DNA from: Sphingobacterium deserti
GTDB taxonomy: Bacteria; Bacteroidota; Bacteroidia; Sphingobacteriales; Sphingobacteriaceae
Assembly: GCF_000757725.1 (NCBI RefSeq)
Contig: NZ_JJMU01000012.1
Location: 1-64,000 of the forward strand
DNA length: 64,000 nt
Direction: 5' to 3'
Each line of letters opens with the position of its first letter. The first letter of the stretch is position 1. Below are positions 42,833 to 53,400 of the stretch, piece by piece. Made by a program: the position numbers and the translations under genes. The notes under the pieces were generated by a model, which did not search any database, was not told the origin of the DNA, and worked only from the letters and a program-made list of their open reading frames with translations.

Positions 42833-45532
42833 ATGTCGAACAAAGGAAATACGTTTAAAAATTCCAGCAATGGTGGCGGTGCGAAACGTGCTCCACGTAA
42901 TGCCGGAAATGTAACATACAATAAGAAGGAGCATTTCAAATCTTTCGAAAAAATAAATTTTTCCGAAGGCCAGCGCAAAGCGCTCAAGATATTGGGCATT
43001 TTTCTGCTCTTTGTATCTTTCGTGCTTGCGGTATCATTCGTTTCCTATCTATTTACTTGGAAGCAAGACCAAAGTTACATCGCGCAAACCAACGGCGGTT
43101 GGTCAACGCTATTCCAAACAACGGAAGAAATCGCTGATGAGCGAATTGAATTACCCGTGGTGGAAAACAAGCTAGGTAAACTTGGTGCTTTGCTCGCGAA
43201 CCAATTTATCTATGAGTGGTTTGGGGTAGCCTCTTTCCTTTTTGCCCTGATGTCCTTTGTGATAGGCTATAAACTCCTCTACAAAAGATCAATCTTGCCC
43301 GTTTGGAAAACCCTTATTTATTCTTCGATCAGTATCGTTTTCCTATCCGTAACGCTGGGATTTTTACAAGACTTCCTCACGGATTCGCCGCATATACTGG
43401 AAGGGAAATTTGGCTATTGGACCAATCAGCTGATGAAAGCCCAAATCGGATCGACTGGTATAGCCGCTCTTTTGGTCTTCGCATACCTCACAGCCTTGAT
43501 CCTGGTATATAATCTCGATCTAAAATGGACTTGGTCATCTAGAAAAGAAGAAGAGGAAGAGTTGGAAGAAGATGATGATAACTTTGAAACATTTAAGCGC
43601 AGCAACACCGTGGCATCGGCCGTGGTGACCCGAAATGAAACTTTAGCGGCGGCGAAACGCGCTGAAATTGAGGAGTCAATTTTGGATAAACAGGAAGAAC
43701 AAATTCGTGCCACGCCTACGCAATCAAACACGTTTAATGAGAAGCCAGCCAATGCCATAGCGGCAGCTGGAGCACGAAAACGGGAAGAATTTGCCATCAG
43801 TGACCTTGACGAAGAGGATGACCTTCCAATGGCAGTCGGTACAGCGCCAGAAAACGAGATTACCTTTTCCGTTGATAATGCAGAAGATTTCAATGACACT
43901 GAACCCGCAGAAGATGAGGGAACCGCGCTAGCGGAGGAAGGCCTTGTGCTTGCCGTGGAGAAGGTCGTCGAAGAGAAAGAGATCACAGCGAATGATTTGG
44001 TAGCACAGTTCGGCGAATACGATCCGAAGCTTGACCTATCCGGTTATCAATACCCAACGCTAGATCTGTTAAAAGATTACGGAACGGGAAAGATAACAAT
44101 TAATCAGCAAGAGCTTGAAGCCAACAAAAATCGTATTGTCGATACCTTACGAAACTATAATATCGAAATTGAGCATATAAAAGCAACGATCGGCCCGACA
44201 GTAACGCTTTACGAGATCATACCCAAGCCTGGGGTCCGGATTTCGAAAATCAAAAATTTGGAAGATGATATTGCGCTGAGCTTAGCCGCATTAGGCATCC
44301 GTATTATAGCGCCGATGCCGGGCAAAGGAACTATAGGTATTGAAGTTCCAAATAGCTCGCCAGAAATGGTCTCTATGCGATCTGTATTGGCAACGGAAAA
44401 GTTCCAAAAGACCGACATGGATCTTCCTATCGCGCTGGGTAAAACCATTTCAAACGAGGTCTTTATAGCCGATTTATCAAAAATGCCCCACCTTTTGGTG
44501 GCTGGTGCAACAGGTCAGGGTAAATCTGTCGGTATCAACGCGATCTTAACCTCGCTATTATACAAGAAACATCCTGCCGAGCTGAAATTTGTGATGGTCG
44601 ATCCGAAAAAAGTGGAGCTTTCTTTATTTAAGACTATTGAAAGACATTTCCTCGCCAAACTTCCAAACGAAGAAGAGGCCATCATTACCGATACAAAAAA
44701 GGTTATCAATACACTCAATTCCTTATGTATCGAGATGGATCAGCGTTATGACCTGCTAAAAAATGCGCAAGTCAGGAACTTAAAAGAGTATAATGTAAAA
44801 TTTGTTGGGCGCAGATTAAACCCTGAGGAGGGTCATCGATTCTTACCCTTTATAGTTCTTGTAGTAGATGAGTTTGCAGATTTGATGATGACAGCTGGAA
44901 AAGAAGTGGAAACCCCTATTGCACGACTTGCACAATTAGCGCGTGCGGTAGGCATACATTTGGTTATTGCAACACAGCGGCCTTCGGTAAATATCATTAC
45001 GGGTACGATAAAGGCAAACTTCCCGGCTCGTTTGGCCTTCCGTGTATTGTCTAAAGTGGATTCGCGTACAATTTTAGATACAGGGGGTGCAGATCAGCTA
45101 ATAGGGCGAGGCGATATGCTTCTGTCTACAGGAAGTGATTTAACGCGGATACAGTGTGCCTTTGTTGATACGCCGGAAGTGGATAAAATATCAGAATTTA
45201 TAGGAAGCCAACGTGGTTACCCTTCTGCATTTTTGCTACCCGAGTATGTTGATGAGAATGGTGAAGGTGGTGGCAGCATGGATTTTGACATGAACGATCG
45301 GGATCAATTGTTTGAAGACGCAGCAAGACTTATCGTTATGCATCAACAAGGGTCAACATCGTTGATACAACGCAAACTCAAGCTAGGTTACAATAGAGCT
45401 GGGCGAATTATCGATCAATTGGAGGCTGCTGGAATTGTAGGCCCATTTGAAGGAAGTAAAGCACGTGAAGTGCTTTATCCTGATGAATATTCGCTGGAAC
45501 AATATTTAGAAACCTTGAGAAAAAACGATTAG
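42833..45532 (+). CDS. ftsK: DNA translocase FtsK
   Basis: 899 residues. Pumps chromosomal DNA at the division septum and helps resolve dimers. Four N-terminal membrane helices (between about 55 and 225) anchor it; a highly acidic Glu/Asp/Ala linker (about 230-405) follows; the motor domain has GATGQGKS from residue 558 and IATQRPSVNIITGTIKAN; the C-terminal winged-helix gamma domain (about 830-895, LIQRKLKLGYNRAGRIID) recognises KOPS-type sequences. The linker is shorter than in E. coli. Followed at 3 bases by lolA, a conserved pairing. Confidence 0.97.
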   Translation: MSNKGNTFKNSSNGGGAKRAPRNAGNVTYNKKEHFKSFEKINFSEGQRKALKILGIFLLFVSFVLAVSFVSYLFTWKQDQSYIAQTNGGWSTLFQTTEEIADERIELPVVENKLGKLGALLANQFIYEWFGVASFLFALMSFVIGYKLLYKRSILPVWKTLIYSSISIVFLSVTLGFLQDFLTDSPHILEGKFGYWTNQLMKAQIGSTGIAALLVFAYLTALILVYNLDLKWTWSSRKEEEEELEEDDDNFETFKRSNTVASAVVTRNETLAAAKRAEIEESILDKQEEQIRATPTQSNTFNEKPANAIAAAGARKREEFAISDLDEEDDLPMAVGTAPENEITFSVDNAEDFNDTEPAEDEGTALAEEGLVLAVEKVVEEKEITANDLVAQFGEYDPKLDLSGYQYPTLDLLKDYGTGKITINQQELEANKNRIVDTLRNYNIEIEHIKATIGPTVTLYEIIPKPGVRISKIKNLEDDIALSLAALGIRIIAPMPGKGTIGIEVPNSSPEMVSMRSVLATEKFQKTDMDLPIALGKTISNEVFIADLSKMPHLLVAGATGQGKSVGINAILTSLLYKKHPAELKFVMVDPKKVELSLFKTIERHFLAKLPNEEEAIITDTKKVINTLNSLCIEMDQRYDLLKNAQVRNLKEYNVKFVGRRLNPEEGHRFLPFIVLVVDEFADLMMTAGKEVETPIARLAQLARAVGIHLVIATQRPSVNIITGTIKANFPARLAFRVLSKVDSRTILDTGGADQLIGRGDMLLSTGSDLTRIQCAFVDTPEVDKISEFIGSQRGYPSAFLLPEYVDENGEGGGSMDFDMNDRDQLFEDAARLIVMHQQGSTSLIQRKLKLGYNRAGRIIDQLEAAGIVGPFEGSKAREVLYPDEYSLEQYLETLRKND

Positions 45533-45535
45533 TAC

Positions 45536-46180
45536 ATGAGATTATCAATAGTTTTATTCACATTTTTACTAGGGAGTACTTTCCTAGCAGCAGCACAAAA
45601 TGACCCGACAGCTAAAAAGCTTTTAGATCAGGTATCCGAGAAGTACGACGCATATAGGACTATTCAGTCGAATTTTAGCTTTTTGGTGCAGCAGGGTCAG
45701 GACCAGCCGTATACCGACCAAGGAACTCTTTACCTAAACAAACCGAAAAACCAATACCGTATACAGCTTAATACACAAGAATTGATAAGCGACGGAAAGG
45801 CTACCTATAGCATTTTGAAGGAAGATAAGGAAGTTCAAATCTCTCCAGCAGAAAATAATGCCACGAGTATAGGGCCAAATAACCTGTTTACTTTTTACAA
45901 AAACGGTTTTAATTATGCCAGCCGCGGCGATGAACGCGTAGGCTCCGAACTTCTAAATGTTGTCGAGTTAAGCCCGACAGATACGAAAAACAACTACGCC
46001 AAGATTAAAATTCGGGTGAATAAGAACAAGCACATTCACGATGTTTTAATTTTCGATAAGTCTGGTGCGCGTTACACATATACCATTAAAACGCTCTATG
46101 TAAACAATGCTTTGCCAGCTTCTCAGTTTGCGTTCAACAAATCGAGTTATCCAGGGTTCGAAATAGTTGATTTAAGGTAG
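45536..46180 (+). CDS. lolA: Outer-membrane lipoprotein carrier protein LolA
   Basis: 214 residues. Signal peptide (1-20, ending AAAQ), then the LolA/LppX half-barrel pattern: DQVSEKYDAYRTIQSNFSF, DQGTLYLNKPKNQYRI, then strands to the C-terminal FEIVDLR. LolA takes lipoproteins from LolCDE across the periplasm. It starts 3 bases after ftsK and ends 5 bases before the LacI-type regulator, so all three are probably co-transcribed. Confidence 0.9.
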   Translation: MRLSIVLFTFLLGSTFLAAAQNDPTAKKLLDQVSEKYDAYRTIQSNFSFLVQQGQDQPYTDQGTLYLNKPKNQYRIQLNTQELISDGKATYSILKEDKEVQISPAENNATSIGPNNLFTFYKNGFNYASRGDERVGSELLNVVELSPTDTKNNYAKIKIRVNKNKHIHDVLIFDKSGARYTYTIKTLYVNNALPASQFAFNKSSYPGFEIVDLR

Positions 46181-46185
46181 ATCAC

Positions 46186-47211
46186 ATGGCGAAAACAACG
46201 CTCAAGAGTTTGGCGGCGGCATTAAATATGTCGGTTTCTACCGTTTCCAAAGCGCTTAATGATAGTTACGAAATTAGTGAGGTAACCAAAAAGCGTGTTA
46301 GGGAATTTGCGCGCGAGCTGAATTACCAGCCTAATGTTCTTGCGCAGTCATTAAAGACGGGAAAAACCCAAACCATTGGTATTGTTCTGCCTAAAATGAC
46401 CAGCCCATTTGAATCACAGATTCTGGAAGGCATGCAGCATGCCGCACGCGAAAGAAACTACCGCGTCGTGATCATGGTTAGTATGGAGAATGAAGAACTG
46501 GAGCGTTCCGCTCTTCGCGCTATGCAAGATAAGGGAGTTGACGGCTTATTATTTTGCCCTATTCATGAGAATTCAAATGTCGCGCTCGCCACACAAATTA
46601 TTGCCAATACTCCTATGGTCATTTTCGACCGAACCGATTACCCCTTGGAAACCCATAAGGTCGGCGTGCTCAATGCAGATGGCACGTATGATGCTTGCCA
46701 ACATCTTTTTGAAAGCGGTCGCCGTCGGATCGCCGTATTTTGCGGAACGAAGCAAGGTATTACCGCGAAGCGCTTGGCCGGATATCGACACGCGCATGAA
46801 GAGAATGGACTCGCTGTTCGGTCGGAATACATCGTCTATTGCGATGTAAAAACAATTGAAGGACTGCATGCCGAAATGGAGCAACATATCCTACGTTTAA
46901 GGGCGCTTCCTGAGCCACCAGAAGCGATAGTAGGAATTGCAGATACGATTACTACGCACTTATTGGGCGTGATGGCCAAATTGGAAATAAAGGTGCCGGA
47001 AGAGATTGCTGTCATTGGCTTCGCAAATACTGACCTCGCCCTATCCCTAAACCCATCATTAAGTACCATTAGGCAGCCTACAAAAGATATTGGGGAAATA
47101 TCCGTAAATAAGCTGATCGACACCATTGATAAAAATCATCGGAACCAAATAGAATGGGAAGATATTAAATTACCCACATCTATTCAGCTCCGACGATCGA
47201 CAAAAATCTGA
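46186..47211 (+). CDS. LacI-family transcriptional regulator
   Basis: 341 residues. N-terminal helix-turn-helix (about 2-50: TTLKSLAAALNMSVSTVSKA, then LNDSYEISEVTKKRVREFAR) and hinge NYQPNVLAQSLKTGKTQTIG, followed by a periplasmic-binding-protein-like ligand domain (IGIVLPKMTSPFESQILEGM; DGLLFCP; IAVIGFAN). It lies just downstream of lolA and faces the uxuA gene 7 bases away, next to the hexuronate catabolic genes. That position makes it the likely regulator of uxuA, the SDR gene and the kinase, responding to a sugar acid; a palindrome with a central CG before the kinase could be its operator. Confidence 0.93.
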   Translation: MAKTTLKSLAAALNMSVSTVSKALNDSYEISEVTKKRVREFARELNYQPNVLAQSLKTGKTQTIGIVLPKMTSPFESQILEGMQHAARERNYRVVIMVSMENEELERSALRAMQDKGVDGLLFCPIHENSNVALATQIIANTPMVIFDRTDYPLETHKVGVLNADGTYDACQHLFESGRRRIAVFCGTKQGITAKRLAGYRHAHEENGLAVRSEYIVYCDVKTIEGLHAEMEQHILRLRALPEPPEAIVGIADTITTHLLGVMAKLEIKVPEEIAVIGFANTDLALSLNPSLSTIRQPTKDIGEISVNKLIDTIDKNHRNQIEWEDIKLPTSIQLRRSTKI

Positions 47212-47218
47212 TATATAT

Positions 47219-48388
47219 CTATTTCGATTTAATGATGCCCAATTCTAAACCGCGTAGTTCCGCAAGGCCGCGTAATCTACCAATCGCGGAATATCCTGGG
47301 TTCGTTTTTTTATGCAGATCATCCAGCATTTGATGTCCGTGATCAGGCCTGAACGGGATAGGTAAATCGCGCTGTTGATTTTCTTCTACCAACTTTTTCA
47401 TAATTGCATACATATCCACATCGCCATCCAAGTGATCGGCTTCGTAGAAACTACCCAATTCGTCGCGTTTTACATTGCGCAAATGTGCGAAATAAACGCG
47501 ATGAGCGACCTGTTCAAAAATAGCTGGCAGATCGTTAGCAGGACCCGCGCCTAATGAGCCGGTACAAAAACATACGCCGTTGAATGGCTTATCTACACAA
47601 CTTATAATATATTGAAAATCGTCAATATTGCTCGCTATCCGCGGCAGGCCTAAGATAGGATAAGGTGGATCGTCCGGGTGAATCGTCATTTTTATGCCGT
47701 TACGTTCACATACATCGGCAATAGCATTAAGAAAATATGCTAGATTTTTCCGAAGGCCATCGAAACCTATACGGGAATATATCTCAATGCTATCTCTCAA
47801 CTCTTGTACTGATGGATCCTTCTCCCCGGGAATACCCATCAGTACATTATGTTGTAAATGATTTTTATCCGCTTCACTATATGTTTTAAACCTTTCTTCA
47901 GCTAGGTTTTTAACGTTTGCTGGATAAGATGCTGCTGCGTCTGGACGTTCTAAAATATAGATGTCGAAAATTGCTAGATCGATCCAATCGAAATAGAGCG
48001 CTTTGGAACCATCGTTCATCAACATATCAAGTTGGGTACGGGTCCAATCCAACACCGGCATAAAATTATAGCATACCGTTTTGATCCCGCAATCGGCCAA
48101 ATTCTGTAACGTTTGTCTATAGTTCTCCAGGTAATGTTCCACATCAGCCGATTTTGTCTTTATCGCTTCATGGATCGTCACACTTTCCACCACGCTCCAT
48201 ACCAAGCCAGCTTCTTCAATGATATGCTTGCGTTCTAAAATATCAGCCTTTGGCCAAATTTCCCCGTGGGGAATATGATGAAGGGCAGATACGATGGCAG
48301 TTGCCCCTGCCTGCTTTACATCTTGTAAAGAAACAGGATCATTCGGGCCATACCAACGCCACCCTTGTTGTAAATATTTTTCTGCCAT
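47219..48388 (-). CDS. uxuA: D-mannonate dehydratase
   Basis: 389 residues from the ATG at 48386-48388. The frame continues upstream to 48577 but that part overlaps the SDR gene and has no family similarity; MAEKYLQQGWRWYGPNDPV is the normal UxuA start. UxuA removes water from D-mannonate to give 2-keto-3-deoxy-D-gluconate in glucuronate breakdown. Typical stretches: ALHHIPHGEIW, FKTYSEADKNHLQHNVLMGI, PGEKDPSVQELRD, MTIHPDDPPYPILGLPRI, the metal site with FCTGSLGAG and HLRNVKRDELGSFYEADHLD, then FRPDHGHQM. Length and motifs agree with the E. coli family. Confidence 0.97.
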   Translation of the reverse strand: MAEKYLQQGWRWYGPNDPVSLQDVKQAGATAIVSALHHIPHGEIWPKADILERKHIIEEAGLVWSVVESVTIHEAIKTKSADVEHYLENYRQTLQNLADCGIKTVCYNFMPVLDWTRTQLDMLMNDGSKALYFDWIDLAIFDIYILERPDAAASYPANVKNLAEERFKTYSEADKNHLQHNVLMGIPGEKDPSVQELRDSIEIYSRIGFDGLRKNLAYFLNAIADVCERNGIKMTIHPDDPPYPILGLPRIASNIDDFQYIISCVDKPFNGVCFCTGSLGAGPANDLPAIFEQVAHRVYFAHLRNVKRDELGSFYEADHLDGDVDMYAIMKKLVEENQQRDLPIPFRPDHGHQMLDDLHKKTNPGYSAIGRLRGLAELRGLELGIIKSK

Positions 48389-48401
48389 GTTGTTTATGCT
48401 T

Positions 48402-49223
48402 TTATACGCCAGACCAGCTATTAAAACCGCCATCCACAAATATTGTTTCACCGGTAACGAATGCAGAAGCATCGCTGAGTAAATAGATAAGTGTGCCTTC
48501 CAGTTCTGATGGGTCGCCCAATCGAGAGAATGGCGTCCCTTGCACAAACTTATTCGCCCTATCGGTATAGCTTCCATCAGGGTTGGTGAGAAGGGTTCTG
48601 TTTTGTTCGGTTAAGAAAACGCCTGGTGCTATAGCATTTACACGAATCTTGTTAGTATAGCGTAGGGCTAACTCCGCTGACATCCACTTGGTAAATCCAT
48701 CTACACCATGTTTTGCGACTGTATAACCTAACACGCGCGTAAAAGGCCGGCTTGAGGCCAATGAAGAAATATTGATAATGGATCCGGCACCTTTGTTAGC
48801 CATTACCTCACCAAAAATCATGGTAGGGATGATCGTGCCATAAAGGTTAAGCTCGATCGCCTTGATGGTATCGGCAATTTTATTATCGAAGATACTTTCG
48901 TCGGGTCCAATTGTGGCGCCAGGGATATTTCCGCCAGCCGCGTTTATAAGCCCATCTATGGTTCCCCACTTCGCTAGGATCTGTTCGCGGGCAGCGCGCA
49001 TAGATTGTTCATCCATGACATCAGCGACAACCGCAAAGCCCTCCGCTCCCAAGGTATTTACTAATCGCACCCGTTCATTTGCACGCTCTTCATTTCTACC
49101 GATTATGCAAATTTTACAGCCAGCCTCGGCCAAGGCTTTTACAAAAGCTTTTCCTAAAATCCCCGTTCCACCCGTCACTACAATCACTTTGCCTTTCAAG
49201 GAGAACCTCTCTAGAATATTCAT
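48402..49223 (-). CDS. SDR-family D-mannonate oxidoreductase (fructuronate reductase analog)
   Basis: 273 residues. Short-chain dehydrogenase: cofactor motif TGGTGILG (17-24), NAAGG (94-98), active site Ser153/Ser154 in NISS, Tyr167 and Lys171 in GYTVAKHG, C-terminal GETIFVDGGFNSW. It lies 13 bases before uxuA on the same strand. In Bacteroidota such SDRs replace the long-chain UxuB for reducing D-fructuronate to D-mannonate; that role here comes from the context. It is divergent from the KDG kinase gene. Confidence 0.85.
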   Translation of the reverse strand: MNILERFSLKGKVIVVTGGTGILGKAFVKALAEAGCKICIIGRNEERANERVRLVNTLGAEGFAVVADVMDEQSMRAAREQILAKWGTIDGLINAAGGNIPGATIGPDESIFDNKIADTIKAIELNLYGTIIPTMIFGEVMANKGAGSIINISSLASSRPFTRVLGYTVAKHGVDGFTKWMSAELALRYTNKIRVNAIAPGVFLTEQNRTLLTNPDGSYTDRANKFVQGTPFSRLGDPSELEGTLIYLLSDASAFVTGETIFVDGGFNSWSGV

Positions 49224-49282
49224 AGTTTGATTTTTAGTTTATAAGCCCCAATTATAGGGGTTTTTTACCGCATATAGCTATC

Positions 49283-49298
49283 AAAAAAGCGTTTAATT
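49283..49298. promoter_or_regulatory. Second, weaker operator-like site in the SDR/kinase intergenic region
   Basis: AAAAAAGCGTTTAATT has a central CG and AT-rich flanks like the stronger site at 49337-49352, but only part of its arms pair. It might be a lower-affinity LacI-type site near the SDR promoter. Confidence 0.25.
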
Positions 49299-49336
49299 AA
49301 CGATAACGATTTCGTAGTCCAGTTGAAAATAAAGGG

Positions 49337-49352
49337 AAAATAACGCTATTTT
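49337..49352. promoter_or_regulatory. Candidate LacI-family operator before kdgK
   Basis: AAAATAACGCTATTTT is palindromic except for one position on each side of a central CG, the usual form of LacI-family operators. It lies 23 bases upstream of the kinase ATG within the divergent SDR/kinase region, where the nearby LacI regulator could control both. Confidence 0.5.
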
Positions 49353-49374
49353 ACCATCCAAAATAAAATGTCAT

Positions 49375-50373
49375 ATGAACCGTATCTTATCATTTGGTGA
49401 AATCCTCATCAGACAACAGAGTTTAGGCTCAAGCTTCTTTGATAAGAAGAACAATAAATTGGAAATTTTTCCCGGCGGATCCGAAGCAAATGTAGCCGCA
49501 TCATTGGCGCAAATGGGAAATGCTGTCGCTTACTGTAGCGCATTTCCTGAAAATGCGCTCTCCGATGAAATTTTTTCCATCCTTAAAAATCTAAAGATTG
49601 ACGTATCAAAATCCGTACTATCCGGCGATCGCATCGGCTCCTACATATTGATGTCCGCGAATGGATTGTCCAAAGGCGAAGTAATTTACGATAGAAAATA
49701 CTCGAGTTTCAGCTTGTTGAAGGAAGCTGATATTGATTTTGATGAACTGTTTGAAGGTATAACCTGGTTTCACTGGACAGCTTTAACGCCTGCGCTCAAC
49801 GCTCACATGGCGGAATTGATGCATAAACTATTAGAACATGCCGCAAAAAAAGGAATTACTATATCCGTTGACCTAAACTACAGGAATAGGTTGTGGCAAT
49901 ATGGCCAAGAGCCAATTGCTGTAATGCCACAGTTGGTGGCACATTGTGATGTTATCATGGGCAACATTTGGGCGGCAAACAAAATGCTGGGATCGAAGGT
50001 GGATGAGCAGCTGGATCGTAACACATCGAAAGAAGATTATTTGGCTGCCGCCAAAGCATCTGCACAGGAGATATTTGAAAGATATCCGAAATGCAAACAC
50101 ATTGCCAATACTTTTCGCTTTATGGATAATCCGCAGCACAACCTATTCTACGGCACCTACCATAACCGCACTACTGACGTATACTCCAAAACGCTGGAAA
50201 CCCAGCAAGTGATTGATAGAATTGGGAGTGGTGACGCATTTATGGCGGGACTGATCCATGCGCTGGTCGACAACATGAGTCCGCAGGAAATTGTCGATAC
50301 CGCCACTGCTGCAGGCTTCCACAAGCTATTTATCAAGGGGGATTTTGGAGACGGACAGATTAGCTGGTTTTAA
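49375..50373 (+). CDS. kdgK: 2-keto-3-deoxygluconate kinase (PfkB family)
   Basis: 332 residues. PfkB/ribokinase fold: N-terminal LSFGEILIRQ and PGGSEANVAASLAQMGN, and C-terminal DRIGSGDAFMAGLIH with catalytic Asp287. Located beside uxuA and the SDR dehydrogenase, it should phosphorylate 2-keto-3-deoxygluconate to KDPG, the step after UxuA. KDPG aldolase and uronate isomerase are not in the window. The end is shared with a bidirectional terminator facing rpoC. Confidence 0.9.
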   Translation: MNRILSFGEILIRQQSLGSSFFDKKNNKLEIFPGGSEANVAASLAQMGNAVAYCSAFPENALSDEIFSILKNLKIDVSKSVLSGDRIGSYILMSANGLSKGEVIYDRKYSSFSLLKEADIDFDELFEGITWFHWTALTPALNAHMAELMHKLLEHAAKKGITISVDLNYRNRLWQYGQEPIAVMPQLVAHCDVIMGNIWAANKMLGSKVDEQLDRNTSKEDYLAAAKASAQEIFERYPKCKHIANTFRFMDNPQHNLFYGTYHNRTTDVYSKTLETQQVIDRIGSGDAFMAGLIHALVDNMSPQEIVDTATAAGFHKLFIKGDFGDGQISWF

Positions 50374-50395
50374 ATTATAAACGCAAATTGCAAAT

Positions 50396-50430
50396 AAAAA
50401 GGGTAGCGAAAAAATTCACTACCCTTTTTT
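50396..50430. terminator. Bidirectional terminator between kdgK and rpoC
   Basis: AAAAAGGGTAG-C-GAA, a short loop, TTC-A-CTACCCTTTTTT. One mismatch in the stem and T runs on both strands. Ends both kdgK and the rpl-rpoBC transcript. Confidence 0.92.
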
Positions 50431-50448
50431 ATTTTTGGATCAAACCGA

Positions 50449-53400
50449 TTAATCTTCTTCTTTAGAAGCTAATAGTTGATCGTATTCTTCGCGAGAGCCT
50501 ACGATAATATTACCGTAATCGCGTAAACCAGTTCCTGAAGGAATCAAGTGACCAACAATTACGTTTTCTTTCAGTCCTAATAAGTCATCGCGTTTACCGG
50601 CGATCGCAGCCTCATTAAGCACTTTCGTAGTTTCTTGGAACGATGCTGCTGAGATGAATGATTTTGTACCCAAAGATGCACGTGTGATACCTTGCAATAG
50701 TGGGCTTGACGTTGCTGAAATTGCATCACGAACCTCTACAGTTTTCAAATCTTGACGTCTCAATACCGAATTTTCTTCACGAAGCTTACGCATCGTCACG
50801 ATCTGGCCTGGACGTAATGTTTTAGAATCACCTGCCTCTACAACAACTTTTTTGTCAAACAATGAGTCGTTTTCCTGCATGAAATCCCACTTGTTAACTG
50901 CTTCTTTCTCTAGGAATCGCGTATCTCCTGGATCCTCAATGTTCACTTTTTGCATCATTTGGTGAACGATGGTTTCAAAGTGCTTATCGTTGATTTTCAC
51001 CCCTTGTAAGCGGTAAACTTCTTGGATACCATTTACGATATATTCCTGAACTGCCGCAGGGCCTTTGATAGATAGGATATCTCCAGGTGAAATAGAACCA
51101 TCTGACAATGGCATACCTGCTTTCACGAAGTCATTATCCTGTACTAAGATGTGCTTAGAAAGCGGCACCAAATATTTCTTGATCTGTCCATCTCTAGACT
51201 CGATAGAAATTTCGCGGTTACCACGTTTCACACCACCCAAAGTAACGATACCATCAATCTCTGTTACTACAGCCGGATTGGAAGGATTACGTGCCTCGAA
51301 CAACTCCGTTACCCTTGGAAGACCACCGGTGATATCTCGTGTTTTACCAGTAGCACGCGGAATCTTCGCTAAGATTGTACCTTCTTTGATCTTTTGTCCA
51401 TCTTGAACAGAAACGTGGGCACCCACAGGAATGTTATAAGAACGCAACGTGTCGCCAGTTAAATCCGTAATCTTGATTGTCGGGTTCTTCGTTTTGTCAC
51501 GTGTCTCGATAATAACTTTCTCCTTGTGACCTGTTTGCTCATCAGACTCGTCACGGAAAGTAACACCTTCGATAATCGCTTCAAACTCGATTTTTCCACC
51601 GAATTCAGAGATGATTACCGCATTATATGGATCCCAGTCAACTAAGTTTTTACCTTTCTCGACTTTATCCCCTTCGTTAACATACAAATTAGCACCGTAA
51701 GGGATGACCTGTGTGTAAAGAACTTTCTTCTCATCGTTCACGATACGGATCTCGCCAGAACGTCCAATAACTACTTGATAAGGACCATCTTCGCCTTCCT
51801 TAGCAACCGAACGTACATTTTCAAACTCGATTTTTCCATCATATTTTGCAACGATGCTCGAATCAGCGGCAATGTTAGATGCCGTACCACCCACGTGGAA
51901 CGTACGAAGTGTAAGCTGTGTACCTGGCTCACCGACAGACTGCGCTGCGATTACCCCTACTGCCTCACCTAGCTGAACACGTTTACCAGACGCTAAGTTA
52001 CGTCCGTAACAACATGCACAAACACCACGCTTAGACTCACACGTTAATACCGAACGAATCTCTACGCCTTCGATTCCAGCTTCTTCGATTTCTGCCGCTA
52101 CCTCTTCTGAAATATCGATGTTAGCCGCAATAATCAATTTACCAGTCTCTGGATGGAAAACATCATTCAGCGGCGTACGACCAAGAATTCTGTCATACAA
52201 TGGCTCCACGATATCATCGTTTTCACGCAATGCAGTTTTATAAATACCACGTAGCGTAGCACAATCGTCTTCAACGACAATCATATCTTGCGCAACGTCA
52301 TGCAAACGACGTGTCAAGTAACCCGCATCAGCCGTTTTCAAGGCTGTATCCGCAAGACCTTTACGCGCACCGTGGGTAGAGATAAAGTACTCTAATACGG
52401 AAAGACCTTCTTTAAAGTTTGATAAAATCGGGTTTTCGATGATTTCACCACCTGAAGTACCAGACTTCTGTGGTTTCGCCATCAAGCCCCGCATTCCACA
52501 CAACTGCCGAATCTGCTCTTTCGATCCACGAGCTCCAGAATCCAACATCATGTATACCGAGTTGAAGCCTTGGTTATCGTTGGAAAGAATATCCATCACG
52601 TGCGCAGTCAATTTGTTATTGATACGCGTCCAAATATCGATGATCTGATTGTAGCGCTCGTTGTTGGTAATGAAACCCATGTTATAGTTATTCATTACTT
52701 CATCAACTTCATTTGTCGCTTGTGCAATCAAATCAACTTTTGCAGCAGGGATATTTAAGTCTTGCAAGTTGAACGACAAACCACCTTTAAAGGCTGTTTG
52801 GAATCCTAGCTCTTTCATATCATCCAAGAATTGTGCAGCACGAGCCATACCCGTATTTTTCACAATCTCGCCGATGACGTTACGTAAAGACTTTTTAGTC
52901 AATAACTCATTGATAAAGCCCATCTCTTCTGGCACGACTTGGTTAAAGATAACCCGTCCTACCGTTGTTTCTAAAATGGTATCAACAATTTGACCTTCCT
53001 TATTTCTCGCTTTAGTCTTAACCTTGATGTATGCGTGTAGATCGATTTTCTTTTCGTTCAAGGCGATAATTACCTCTTCCGGAGAATAGAAAATCATGTC
53101 TTCACCTCTTACAACATGGCTTTCTACTGTTCTACGGCCTTTAGTAATGTAATAAAGACCCAATACCATATCCTGTGATGGTACTGTAACTGGCGAACCA
53201 TTCGCAGGGTTAAGGATGTTATGTGAGGCCAACATCAAGATTTGGGCTTCCAAGATTGCAGCGTTACCTAAAGGTAAGTGAACCGCCATCTGGTCACCGT
53301 CAAAATCCGCGTTGAACGCTGTACATACTAATGGGTGTAACTGGATCGCTTTACCTTCTACCAACGTAGGTTGGAAAGCCTGAATACCCAAACGGTGAAG

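Noticed and set aside
43426..43986. 186-codon open frame on the minus strand, Ser-rich
   Set aside because: It is the complement of the acidic Glu/Asp linker of ftsK; the serine runs come from reading GAA/GAT codons backwards.
48389..48577. 63-codon N-terminal extension of uxuA
   Set aside because: Overlaps the end of the SDR gene and lacks UxuA similarity; the ATG at 48388 gives the standard length.
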